Source of the DNA: Drechmeria coniospora
Lineage: Eukaryota; Ascomycota; Sordariomycetes; Hypocreales; Ophiocordycipitaceae
Direction: 5' to 3'
NCBI RefSeq assembly: GCF_001625195.1
Contig: NC_054391.1
Span: 5,777,157-5,841,156 of the forward strand
DNA: 64,000 nucleotides
Within the stretch, counting starts at the first letter, position 1; each line of letters begins with the position of its first letter. Shown one piece after another: positions 45,173 to 56,800 of the stretch. The notes under the pieces were generated by a model that worked only from the letters and a program-made list of their open reading frames with translations, was not told the origin of the DNA and ran no database searches. Position numbers and translations under genes: made by a program.

Positions 45173-45253
45173 CAGTCACTTGACAAAAAGGACAATTCAG
45201 TTTTGGTAAGCGCCACCCCTACAACTTGAATCGACATTTTTGCCACCCCACTG
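45173..45253 (+). mobile_element. Short Tc1/mariner-like MITE, copy 2
   Basis: An 81-bp segment is clearly homologous to the 29431 element: CAGTCACTTGACAAAAAGGA start, CAGTTTTGGTAAGCG middle, TTTTTGCCACCCCACTG end. TA precedes it (45171-45172), while the base pair after it is TG, a degraded target copy. Same orientation as copy 1. Confidence 0.75.
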
Positions 45254-46104
45254 TGCCGTACTTTTATTCATGCACAGCACGGCACCGGCACTCCAACAGC
45301 GCACAGTGCCAGTGCACGCCTCCGTACCGGCAGCTGATGAGCACCGGCAGCCCGCCGTCCAGCGAGCGAGCGGGAGTGCGAATGGCGAGGGATCCCTGCC
45401 CGGCATGCGCTGCACGTACTTGGTGCCCAGCACAGCAGGTGTATCCGTCCATGCATACAGCACTGCACTTGAATACAGCAGGTAATACGGGATGCCACTT
45501 GGACATGTGGGTGCTCTGCGTGTGCGCTCCGTACACCCGCTCGCTCTCCTTGGTGGACGCAACCGAGTGCCAGGTGCCTGCGAGTCTCGGCGCCGCAGGG
45601 GACATGGAGCTCGACCAAGGCACTGCGCAGACCGGCAGCGGCTGAATGCACGCCGGGCTCGCCAACGCATCCGCGCTCGCAAACGAAACTCGTCGCCCTC
45701 CGCTTCGTCGGTCCGTCCGTCGACGACGGCCGAGGGCGCAAACGGTTCGTCCTGTGGTCAGAGCGCCCGCATCCGTCCGGACCCCCGGGGAAGCCTGAGC
45801 CAAGGGGGCCTTGGGCCGTGGCGGCGGGGGAGATGAGGAGCAGAGACGAGGCACGACGCTACCGAGCGGCCATGGTTTCCCGTGGCGATGGTCCGGCCCA
45901 AGCAGGGGGGGGGCATCGACCACTGCAGCACTCGGTACGGTCATGTCGACCACCTGTACATGGAGTGCGCACGAATCGGACGGCAAGTGCCTACTCGGTA
46001 TTTTTTGACTCCGTAATACCACAGCAAGAGTGCGGACACTTGTGAGTCGTGTCCGTACCATGCAAGCTACCTGCCAGTAGTTGGCATTGATGGCGCACGT
46101 ACAG

Positions 46105-46755
46105 CAAGTTGCCTGTCGCTGGTTGTGCCTGTAATACAGCATGGTAGGTGCCGATGGTCGTGCCCGTACAGCATAGCATGTACCTGTCGCTGGTCGTGCA
46201 CGCAAGTACTACAAGGTAATACTAAGCACCTGTCGATGGTCGTGCACGTAAGCACAACAAGGTAATGCTAGGTACCTGTCGATGGTCGTGCCCGCACAGC
46301 GGTGCCTGTCGACGGTTGTGCCCGCACAGCAAGGTGTGGTGGCGAGGCAAAAATGTCGATTCACTGTGGTGGTAGCGCTACCAAAATGGAATCATCACTT
46401 TTGTTACCTAGTAGTGACTGTACCTGTCGCTGGCCGTGAACGTACCAAAGTACGTACAACAATACTAGGCACCAGTCGACGGTCGTGCACGTATTTACCT
46501 AGGTACTAGGTAGGTAAGTACAACAAGGTAATTTAGGCACTAACCTAGGTAGTAGGCACCTGTCGATGGTCGTGCCCGTACAGCGGTACCTGTCGCTGGT
46601 CGAGCCCACACAGCAAGGTACTGCCTGTCGCTGGTCGTGCCCGTACAGCAGGGCACCCGTCGCTGGTCGTGCCCGTACAGCAAAGCACCCGTCGCTGGTC
46701 GTGCCCGTACGGCAAGGTGCCTGCAACTAGTTGGTCGTGCACGTCTGGCAAGGCA
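46105..46755. repeat. About 30-bp minisatellite family, CCTGTCGCTGGTCGTGCCCG
   Basis: Roughly 14 diverged copies of a unit CCTGTCGCTGGTCGTGCCCG followed by TACAGCAAGGTA occur between 46105 and 46755. Variants are CGATGG, CGACGG and GCACGTAAGCACAACAAGG. Spacing is variable because GTAC words are inserted. One unit is interrupted by the MITE at 46337-46420. Confidence 0.85.
46337..46420 (-). mobile_element. Short Tc1/mariner-like MITE, copy 3, inside a minisatellite
   Basis: An 84-bp segment matches the 29431/45173 elements in reverse: GGCAAAAATGTCGATTCA, TAGCGCTACCAAAAT, then TTTTGTTACCTAGTAGTGACTG. TA follows at 46421-46422; the left flank is TG. The neighbours AAGG on the left and CCTGTCGCTGG on the right join into one regular repeat unit when the element is removed, which marks it as an insertion at a TA. 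Confidence 0.7.
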
Positions 46756-47607
46756 CCTCGGTTGCTGGCCTCCTCCGAGGTCGGGTTCGGCATTCTGTCC
46801 GAATGGGCACCCGACTTGCTGGCCCAAGTCGCCGACAGAGAATGTGACGTTGTCGCGGTGGGACGCGGAAACGGTTCAGGTGGGGATTGCCCCTCTGCTG
46901 GGAGCCGCCCGCCTGGAGCCGGCTGCCTCGAGCCGGCGGCCATTTCCCGCTGAGCCCAGGTTCGATGCCTCCCGTGCGGACGGCGGGAACGCAGGGGCGG
47001 AGTGGGTACGTAGGTTTACGGCTCCCGCACGCTCCCGCCTCCCCCTACAAGAGGCCAAACCCTACCGCGACCTAATTACCTGCTGCCCATGCACGGCGCA
47101 CCTCCGAGGACGGGAGAGGGAATCAGCGACGGGCAAATCAGGGTCCTACGCATTCGTTTCCGGCTCGTCCATGGCTTTTTCGGCCGCCTGCAGCCAAGAG
47201 TCTCCCGTCAGCTCCGCGCCTTGGAGCTGAACCCCACCCCCTTTCCCCCTCGCCGGGGTCCTTGTGTCTTTGTACCGACGGGCAAGTACTTTCGCCGTGT
47301 GTGCGGAGTACAAGTAGGCTCATCACCAGTAGTATGGAGCAAGGTACTTTTGTGGATGTAGGTGTGGGCGTAGATGTGGGTGTAAGTAGGTGTGGGTGTG
47401 CAGTTCGCGTAGGTGTAAGTAGAACTACAGTACAATACGTGCAGGTGTAAAGCTACAGTACGTGCAGGTGTAAAAGTACAGTCCGTATAGGTGTAAACTA
47501 CAGTCCGTATAGGTGTAAACTACAGTCCGTGCAAGTGTAAAAGTACTAGTACCTACCTTAGTACTAGGTACAGTCCGTGTAGGTGAAATACAGTACGTGC
47601 AGTGGTA

Positions 47608-47744
47608 AAACTACAGGACGTCTAGGAATAAAACTACAGGACGTCGAATAAAACTACAGGACGTCGAATAAAACTACAGGACGTCGAATAAAACTACAGG
47701 ACGTCGAATAAAACTACAGGACGTCGAATAAACTACAGGACGTC
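47608..47744. repeat. 20-bp minisatellite
   Basis: The unit GAATAAAACTACAGGACGTC is repeated almost perfectly about six times from 47626 to 47740, with a diverged copy before it. The near identity suggests recent expansion. Confidence 0.95.
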
Positions 47745-48430
47745 TAGGTGTACATGTACAACTACATTATATGTGCGTCCAAGTGAACTGGGACGACGTA
47801 GAGGCGCACGCAAACACGCCCCTACCATGTCGGTCCCTGGGCACCTGCGGCCCAAGACACCACCCGTTCCGGAGAAAATGGTCGTTCTCCGGCCGCCACC
47901 CCCATCAAGGGGGGGGTTGGAATGTAAACGAGCGACGGAGGGCTTGCGGTAAAACGTAGCGGGCCAAGAATGGCATCGGACTGGCGGTCAGTGCTGCGGC
48001 CCCATGCCACGCCGCGTGTGGACGTGGGCGCTTCCGGCCGGCAGGGATGGTTCGCTGACGAGGGATGGCATGGAGCGCCGGGGAGACGACGAGGCGTTTG
48101 GCGTCGGCGATGAGCAGCGTACCGCACCGTGGTCCCCATCGTCCCGCGCATTCGGGATCGTGCCTGGGGGTCCCTTTTTGCACCGACTACCTGTGCATGT
48201 CGGTGTTGGTACGTGGCAGACGAGGTACTACTTATGTATGTACTTAGGTACACGCACTGTAGGCGCTGGTGGAGTACGTACATGCACATGTACTGTACGG
48301 TACGTCTGCGAGTCGCATTCATCTATGCTGGGCCGGACGGCAGGTGCTGGTAGCACTTGGGAGCACATTGTGCGAGTGCCGCCCATGTAACGTGCACTCG
48401 CGTTGCATGCATTCGTCCTCGCCTCGCCCT

Positions 48431-48602
48431 CTGCTCGTGCTCATGGTCGTGCTCGTGCTCATGGTCGTGCTCGTGCTCGTGCTTGTGCTCGTGGTCGTGG
48501 TCGTACTTGTGGTCGTGGTCGTACTTGTGCTTGTGCTTGTGCTTGTGCTTGTGCGTATGCTTTGCTTGTGCTTGTGCTTGTGCTTGTGCTTGTGCTCGTG
48601 CT
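48431..48602. repeat. Hexamer repeat GTGCTY/GTGGTC
   Basis: About 28 units of GTGCTC, ATGGTC, GTGGTC, GTACTT and GTGCTT follow one another. The complement reads as HKHKHK and TSTSTS frames, which are artefacts. Confidence 0.92.
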
Positions 48603-51600
48603 CGTCGGCCATGCGAATTCGGTCTTGCCGCACCGTGGTTTCTTGGCCCGCCTGTCGTCGGCGTCGCATCGGTCGAGAGGAGACACATCGCAGGGCATCT
48701 TCGACCGTTGCCGTGTCGGGGCGGCTGCAGTTCGACGGTCGCGGTCACGACGAGGAGCAAGTGTGGCATGCCAGACGCCCGCCCAGAGTAGACGTCCGAG
48801 GCCAACGAGTACATGTACAAGGAGCGGTACTCGAGGAACGACGGCGGCGCACTTGGTACCTGGTACCTAATTACTTAGTAGTACCTAGTAGGTACGGGTA
48901 CTTGGGCCTAATCGTGCTAGGTTCATCACCTATGGGCTGCCCGCTCAACCCCTCGGCCCGAAGCCGCCCGATACCCTTCCCCCAGGCCCCTCCCCCCCAG
49001 GAAAAGTGACACGGACAATGAAATGTGCCTGTGCTTGTACTTGAGTACATGCAAGTGTATGAACAAGCACACCAACCAGCAAGTACAGTGGTTGTGCATA
49101 TACTGTACTCCGTACTCGCACGGCACTCAAACTCGTACCAGCTCGTGTCGCCACACGCAGCCGGCCGCATCCGTCGCTGCCCATCCTCCGTCCCGATGCC
49201 CCCTCGACCTGCCTCGGCCGGTGCGGTCAGACGAGCACACCGACATGCCGAGGTGGTGTCGTCGGTCAGCCCCCGTCCGACGTCGGCCATGCGCTGGCAT
49301 CGTGCTCGACGTCCTGGTCCGCGTCATCGCATCCGGACGCTCTGCCGGCGACGAGGAGCATCGTCATCTTGGCACGCGCACCGCACGCCCCTCCAGCACA
49401 CCATCAGAGGGCGGTGCACGCCGCACGATTCACACGTCGCCCCCCCGAAGCCTCACATCACGGCTCCCGGTCGCTGCCGGCGTCGCCGTGGGAGGGCGAG
49501 GCCCATGGGCGACGGGCAAGGCTTTTGGCGCGGCATCTACCACCGCTCGCGGCATGCGTCATGGTCATGGCACACCCTCCCTCCCTCTCGTCGCCGCCGA
49601 TTCCGTCAACTCTTGACCGCTCCGTCGCCATCGCCACCGACGGCTTCTCGGACAGTCGACGGGCGCGAGGGCACCACCCAGTCCGACGTCGACGTCGACG
49701 GCCGCCTGCGCAGTCGGGTCGTTTGTCGGGCAGCCAACTCGTCGGACGAGCAGTCAGACGGCGAATGCGGCCTGCCGTCGGCGGCCCTTGGTCCCGCCAT
49801 GGCCTTGCTGCCCGGTCCATGGCACGCTTTCGCCCTTTCGTCGTGCCGAAGCCAAGGCAGAAACCCGACATCTTGGGTAGGAACTGGGCCCTGGCAGCAG
49901 GGGGACGATGTGGTACGTCTGCACCTAGCAGCCGCAGCACTCGAGCAGGTATTATTAGTTGTACCGCTTCGAGTGCCAGGTACTGCAATAGGTACTCCGT
50001 ACTGGGCACTGCATTGTCTGCCAGGTGCCAAGGGAGGTGGCAAGTACGGCACGAAAACGTTCCGGCCGCCGCAAGTACCTGGTCGGAACGTGTGCCTACC
50101 GAGTGAAAGTACTCGTACGCTGACGATACGCTGACGATGCGCTGACAAACAGGAGTGCTTACGGAGTGCTAATTACCAGGCACCTACGCTCCGTACGTGG
50201 TCCCCCCTACGTACTTGTAGTCCTCCGTACATGGTCCTCCGTACATGGTCCTCCGTACGCCGTGCCGAGTACTCCGTACATGTCGTATCAAACGCTGGCT
50301 GCTGACCCATCTGACTTGCGTGCTCCCTGTGCTCGGGTACTTGGCCCGCATACTGGCCTTCAAGTACATTGTACAGTAATTATACAACTGCGGTTCATTC
50401 GTAGAGTCCGTCCCTGCCCCGGAGACGGCGGCCATGGCCCGCGGTGGAGATGAAAGACGAAATTGGCACGAGGTCCTAAGCGAGCAACACCCAAGCAAGC
50501 AGCGACGCCAGGCGGTTGTGCTTCCGCTTCCGCCCCTGGGGGCTGTCCGGGGGTGGTGGGGTGCTACGTCGACGCCCCGCGCCCCCAGGTGAATCAGCTC
50601 GTACTTGTCGAGTACGCAGTGCATGTATGAGCAAAGTACGGAAGCGCCAGGTGCATGGATGGATGGATGTGGGCGCGAGTCCACTGTGCTTGTGCGTGCA
50701 TGTAGCGGTGATTGTGCGTGGGCGCCATGCCGCAGGGTCTGGATGAATGGAGCAATGGATGAAGCAACGTGTGGACGACGATGAACGGGCGCCCAACGTG
50801 GGCACGCAGCCTGCTGGCGGAGACGACTAGCAAAAGCAAGGCGCACGCAAACACGCAATCCATACTGTGCGCCTGCAAAGGTAGTTGGCCGCTTGGCAGA
50901 GGCCTGCTCGGGTACCTGCCACGGTTCGTGAAGCCGTGTGCAACTTCCGTTTTCGACGGCACCACCAACTGGACGCGTCACGCCGCCGGCCTCTCGTCGT
51001 CAACAAACGGAAGCGACCCAACGACGGGGCAGGCGCTCCGGTGCGCGAGCAAACCTTGCACGCACCTGTGTACGGCGCGTGCACGTCCTGCCTGGTACTC
51101 GAGCGGTAGCCGGTACGGGAGCCGACCGCGCACCCGACCTGCGCTTTCGCCGTACCGACCGGCGCCAAGGTACCGCGAGGTACGGAGCCGGTACGCGCTC
51201 CTCATGTACACTCCTCATGTACACTCGCGGTTTCCTACCTCGGGGGGCACCTTCGCCGGTACGTGCTTGCTGCTTCCTGCGTTGGCACCTGCTGGGAAGG
51301 CAAGCGAGTCTCATGTTTCCTTTCGTCATCGGGGAGGCTCTGACCGCCTCGAGGCCCGACTTGTCGCGCCAACGAGCGAGGTGCAGGTACACGTGCTGTA
51401 CCGTACGAGGACGAGAGGTGGGAAAGCGCACGAATCCATCCACCGCGAGTACATCGTCTGTACCTACCAACCCTACCATGCATGCTAATAACCAGCGGTG
51501 GATGCTAGCCGGCGGTGGGCGCAAAGTACCTGCTCAACGCGTGGCATGTACGGCGCAGCCTGGGCAGGCACCCACCATCCATCTTGCCACGGGAGCTCGC

Positions 51601-52162
51601 TAGTTGGGCCTGCTTTTTTCGTGAGGAAAGAGCGCGAGACTCGAATGGCTCGAATGGCGGCTGCACCATGCACGCCCCGAGCCAGGATCCGGAGCCACAC
51701 CCCCCCCCCCCCTTCCCCCCCCGGCAGTGAATGATTCACACAGGTGCCGCGGCGCTTGCCATGATATTATCCATATCATCTCCCCTTCTTTCCTTTGCCT
51801 CTCTGGCGTTGCACTTTACTTGCTTCACTTCATGGACATCGGTTCGCTCCGCCGCCGAGACGTTTTATTACCAAGGCCTTCCCTCGAGCACCTAACCACG
51901 TCGGCTCCGGCTCTCGACGCGCACCTCGACCGTCCGTCTCCTCGCACCTCGACCGTCCCGTCTCCTCACACCCATCCATCGAAGCCGTAGGTGGAGGCAC
52001 AGTCCACGCCTGACCCGGCACCCTTTCGCCGTCGTTGACCCCGGCCGGCAAGAGACGAGACGAGAAGACAAGGGAGGAAACGGTTCACGTCGGCCCTTCC
52101 GCGAGCTCTTGCCCGTCGCCGTCGCCGCGCCACCTTGCCACCAGGGACACGTCGTGGCCGCC

Positions 52163-52651
52163 ATGTACGACTCGTACGGCTCGTACAGCTCCATGGGTGC
52201 CGGCGCCGGCCCCATGGACATAATCTCCAACAATCTCGGCACAAACGGCTCGGCCTGCGCCTTCCCCTCGTGGCCTCGGAGGCCGTCTCTGTCGGACTCG
52301 GAAGGCTCGGAGCCGCGGCCGACGTCGTTCCTCTCCGACGACGACTTGTGCATGTCGGACCCCTTCGATGACGATGCTCACAGCGTCTCGTGCTCGAGCA
52401 CCAGCACCAGCACCCGATCCTCGCCCCACGCGCCGACGACGGAGCCGCCGCACCCCGAGCGCCTGTCCGTCGAGCACCTTTTGCAGCTGGAGCGCGAGCG
52501 CGTCGCCATGCAGCGTGAGTTTGTGCGTCAGGTCAAGCTGGAGAAGGAGAGGCGGCGCCAGTCGGCGCTGCGGGCGAGACGCAACAGCCCCAAGAAGAAC
52601 ACCAAGGGGAAGACGGCCGGCCTGACGACCATTGCCGAAGGCAGCGAGTGA
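52163..52651 (+). CDS. Small conserved fungal protein with basic coiled coil (hypothetical)
   Basis: Single exon, 162 residues from ATG 52163 (GCCGCCATG context). The N-terminus is Tyr/Ser/Gly-rich (MYDSYGSYSSMGAGAGPMD). A Ser/Asp section follows (FLSDDDLCMSDPFDDDAHS) with several SD/DE clusters like casein-kinase sites. Residues about 105-140 (RLSVEHLLQLERERVAMQRE onward) form a strongly charged helix, followed by the basic tail SPKKNTKGKTAGLTT. I do not know a function. Codon bias is strongly C/G-ending, unlike the surrounding 8-kb gap, which supports a real gene. Confidence 0.75.
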   Translation: MYDSYGSYSSMGAGAGPMDIISNNLGTNGSACAFPSWPRRPSLSDSEGSEPRPTSFLSDDDLCMSDPFDDDAHSVSCSSTSTSTRSSPHAPTTEPPHPERLSVEHLLQLERERVAMQREFVRQVKLEKERRRQSALRARRNSPKKNTKGKTAGLTTIAEGSE

Positions 52652-53250
52652 GGGCCGCCGCTCGTTACGCTGGACTTGGGTCCTGCGGGCCATGAAACCC
52701 TGGACAGTGAGTCGAGTCCACGCTTGTCCGGCCCGTGATTGCGAGCTCGCTGGCTGACCTGAGCCTCTTAGACCCGGCCCACGAGACGTGGCACAAGCTC
52801 GCCCCCAACCCACCTCCTCCCCGACAGCCATCTCCGGATGGACGTTTGGTATCCTCGCACACGCACGACGAAAAGGTCGCCGTCGCGGGCTTGTGTCTCG
52901 GATTTTGCGTCGAGGCAATTCTCACTCGACGATTTCGAGTACGACGGTGACTAGTCCAGCCGTCGTCCTACTAGGTCCCTCTGGTGGCCTGCATTGGGAC
53001 CCCGCTGCTGCGCGGGTCAGACCGTCGACCCGCTTCCGAGGAATGGATGACTCCGACGCCGGCCCCACACACCGCCCCTGGCACTCGAACCCAAAACGCA
53101 CACCTACACTTGCTTCCCTCCCTTGTGCCACCTGGGTTATGACGGAAATCGACACTGGCCGCCGGCTCAGGACATGGCGTCGGCCATTCCTGCGGGAAAC
53201 CAAAACGAGTGCATCCCAAGCAGGACTCCCCATGCCGTGATGGCCAACGT

Positions 53251-53258
53251 TCACCATC

Positions 53259-53289
<31 letters not shown>

Positions 53290-53306
53290 CCATCATCATC
53301 ATCATC
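53251..53306. repeat. CAT trinucleotide microsatellite
   Basis: About 18 CAT/CAC units. It gives a false poly-His frame on the plus strand and a poly-Met/Asp frame on the minus strand. Confidence 0.95.
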
Positions 53307-53403
53307 CATCCTTCCTCCTCGTCACGCATAGCGGCACACGCATCAACAGCAACTAAATCGATTTGGCATTAGACGTAACGGGCAAGCCAGCGAGCGATAG
53401 CAG

Positions 53404-53895
53404 CAACCCTTTGTTTTATCTGTTTTCCGCAACCCTTTGATTCATCTTTTTCCGGCACCTGTTCCACTTCCTCGCAGCACTTTGTACATCTGTTATTTCC
53501 CGCATCCCTTTGTTCCGTCTTTTTCCGGCACCTGTTCCACTTCCTAGGACCTGCCTGCCCTCTTGTGACGAAACAAGATTGTTGCGTTTTAGTCTGCCTG
53601 CTATTCTGCGAGATATACCCCATCTGCCCTTCCGCTCGTGCGCATGTACTTGGCTTCTAGTCGTCAATTTCATAATGGCAATCTCTCGAGTCCGCACTCA
53701 ACCATAAACGCTCTCGTGATATGCTTGTTGGCTTCTGGCTGTCAGTTTCATAATGGCAATCTCTCGAGTTTGCACTCAACAATGAAGAATGCTCTCGTGA
53801 CATGACTACTTGCCACCATCGAGTTCTGTTGTGAGGGCGAATGCGTCGTAACCGGCCGTAGTGTTGATGCGTCGTAACCAGCCGTAGTGTTGATG
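53404..53895. repeat. Three adjacent local tandem duplications
   Basis: First, a block ending CTTTTTCCGGCACCTGTTCC occurs at about 53428-53473 and 53500-53545 (72-bp period). Second, a 75-bp block with TTTCATAATGGCAATCTCTC occurs at about 53651-53722 and 53729-53804. Third, GATGCGTCGTAACC with GCCGTAGTGTT occurs at 53841-53867 and 53868-53893. Each pair has diverged by a few bases. Confidence 0.85.
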
Positions 53896-56800
53896 CGCCG
53901 GGATCGATGGATCGACATGGTGGAGAAGCCTAGCACGGCCGCAACGGGACGGTCCCTTTTATTGTTCGGCCCCATCCAGGGGTCCACCACACCCCCTTGC
54001 CGAGTCGTTTGCGGGACAGCTACCCTACACCCCCGCGCTCGGTTTCGCTTTTCCTGTATTTTCTGACAAGAATCAAGACGTTGGGCACCCAAGTAAAAAA
54101 ATCCAAGGGATAACGTTGTGCATCTTGAACGCTATTCTTGGAAGACAGATACATTGACCTGAGCCCCCCTCTGCATGATGGCAGTTTGTAGACAAGGTCG
54201 ATAGATATGGTCGGTCTTGACGGCACCTTGGGCGTAGACGCATTCGCCCTCGAAACTCGGTCATGAACAAAATACGACGGGTTCAACTCTCGCTTGGAAT
54301 GCACAGATTGCGGCTGGTAGACAGGCAGCTGTCCTTTTGTCGCAATCAGCCTTCTTCCCACCAGCTGTCTCTATTTTTGTCTGTTCGCGAATCGACGGCG
54401 CACGGCAACTTCAGTCTCACCACGAGGTTGCTTGCCATCGTCAGAAACGGACATCGGGCGATGGCAGCCATCTGGCGTCGCTGCGCAGCCCTCGATGCCA
54501 GAGCCAAGGAATGTCAAAGTCTCGACTGCCCCATGTACCAAGAGGAAAGGGCATGCGTCGCTTCGCGGTAACCACTGTGGCGTTTGGGAGGAAGCGTTCA
54601 AGTCGTCGATGCAAAGGGGCGTGGCCTTGTATTCCCCAGTCGTCTTTAATTTCTCCCCGCTCTTAGAAAAATTCTCGGCGAAGCTGGCCCCGCGAGGCAT
54701 GCGAGAACGATTGATGCTCCTTTCCGTGGGCGAGAATTTCCGTACCTCTGTGATGGCCCGTCGTTGTGCTGCTGAGCGATGAACCATTTCGTCAGAGCAC
54801 TGCGCCTTCTCCTCCGCAAATACCATGGAGTCATTGGCATCTCCCTTTGTACGCCTGTTCCCGTGATGCGGCAAATGTATGGGCGAACCTCGTCTTCCCG
54901 GCCACCCATCCCCTTGTCGGGCATGGTGGCAGCCGGCGTGACCGCCTCGGGCCGGAGACACTCTCCATCAATACTCCGCATCGTGGCCGCTCGACGGCAT
55001 GAGAGGAAGCTCCTTTCATGGAACTCCAGGAATTGTCCATACCCAGCACCGTGCTTGATGACCATTGTTTTATTGGCGAACCTATGCGTGCCGCATATTT
55101 CGAGTCGTATTTCGCTCATGGCGTAGGAGACTGACAACTAAACGTCCCACTTGCCGTCCTTATGCCTGTCGTCGTCCGTCATCGTCTCGCTGACGACCGC
55201 TGCGTTCAAAGTGTCGGTGTGACAACAATAAGCACAGCAGACTGGATGGATGCATTGTGCCTGACGCAAATATCGGGTGCTGATGCTTATCAGCTTATAG
55301 AGTGCAACCTCGGACCCCCGTGGCTGTGGAACTAGCAGACGTGACGTCGGCTGGTCAGGCCGGGCGGGCATGCGGCTCACGCATGATGCTCGCAGGTACT
55401 TCAGGCGTAGAGGAAGTAGAAAAAGGACAAAGAAAAGTTGTCATTGGCGTCGACCAAGTTCATGTCAACAGAATCGAGGTATTTTGTCCCCAAAGGGCGC
55501 GCTTGGTTGCGTCAGAGACATCAACTCCACCAATGCGTCCTGGTCAGTTCTCGACCCGAATTAACGTTGATGCCACCTGGTGGCTCGGCTGGTTCACCCG
55601 TGGGGCCGCCCGTACGAGACAGTATACGTACGGAGTGGCCACCGGGGGAGAGAGGAGGGGGGGTTGAGGGGTTGCATGAAAGAGTTTGAACCGTGGAGAA
55701 TAGAGTGCTTGCATCACCAGCGGTCAAAGCCCGCAGGCTCCTCGGGCTTCCATTGGTCCTTCCTCACGCTGACCAGAACGCAAGTAGGCAAACACTGGCG
55801 CTGCGTCGATTCCGAGTCGCTCGTCGGCCGGCTGTCTTCGAACAACAAGCAAGGTCCGTGTCGCTTGCAAGCAGAAAGCGGTAGCATCGCACCTGATGTA
55901 CTGCGTGGTCGACGAGAACAACGCCATCAACGACCTCGCTCCAGCGATCAGCCGGTGTCTTCCGCACCGAGCCAGGCTTGTCCAGGTCCTCCTCGACGAG
56001 GATGAAAAGGCCGGCCCATGGAAGGCCGACCCATGGGCGGCGCCGGGAGACTTCATGGCTCTTGGTAGAAGGGCAACTCGCGCATCGCTGGTTCGGAAGC
56101 AGAGGTCGGGGAGCGAGCTGGCCATGGTTCAGCCAAGGTGACAGTGGCCGTCTTGGCCATGGTGGCATGGATACAATCGTCTCTGCCACCCATGCCGTGA
56201 AACGTCCGGTGCCGGTGCCGGCCCTGCATCGGATCGTCGTTTTCGTCCGGTAGATGTGCGTGTACCTGCACGCGTGTGTGTGCACGACGACTCCGTGCAC
56301 CTTCTCACCCTCGTCGTACTCGCACTCGTAATCGCAGTGGCAAGGAAGCAAATATGAGTCGACGGCGGTCTCTTCTCTGGACCCACTGGAGCGGCAAGAG
56401 CCCTTGCCGTGCTAAGATGCACGATCCATGCCTTGTGGAAAGCTGGAAGCCGCGGCCGACGGGCGTCTGGTGGACTTTTTCAGTTCCTGCCGACAAAGAG
56501 GGTGATCGAAAGGGCGATTGGCTGGTTCCTGGCTTGCGCCTGCCGTTGGCACTGCCAATCGCAGGCAAGTGCAGACGTCGGCGCTACCTCGCCGCCTTCC
56601 ATTGAACGTCGTTGGTCCGGGCCCCGCTTTCGACCGCAACCCCAGATCCCTCCATCACCAACCATGCTGTCCCTCGTGTCTTTCGTTCCCCTCGACGATG
56701 CCCCCTCGGCCTACTCTCCTTCCCGGCGGACTGGCCGAGGGAGTCCGGAGTCGTTGCCCTCTGGCGTCGGTGGAAATTGCAAGAAACGATGGGCGAGATC

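Larger units (their letters stand above)
43430..52162. other. 8.7-kb gene-free, satellite-rich region
   Basis: Only repeats and mobile fragments can be supported: a T18 run (43466-43483), a 25-bp minisatellite (44866-45023), MITE copies (45173, 46337), a 30-bp family (46105-46755), GTAC-rich CAGTCCGT words (47410-47600), a 20-bp array (47608-47744) and a hexamer array (48431-48602), plus CCGTACATGGTCCT repeats near 50220-50260. Long open frames on both strands are high-GC artefacts without introns, conserved blocks or codon preference. Confidence 0.6.

Noticed and set aside
44138..45229. 363-codon frame
   Set aside because: It runs through the 25-bp minisatellite and shows Arg/Gly-rich composition with no family block or introns.
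45264..46205. 313-codon minus-strand frame
   Set aside because: High-GC random frame covering satellite DNA; no ATG context or conserved segment.
49025..50134. 369-codon plus frame and overlapping frames
   Set aside because: Arg/Pro/Ser/His-rich with no bias in the third position, and overlapped by equally long frames on the other strand.
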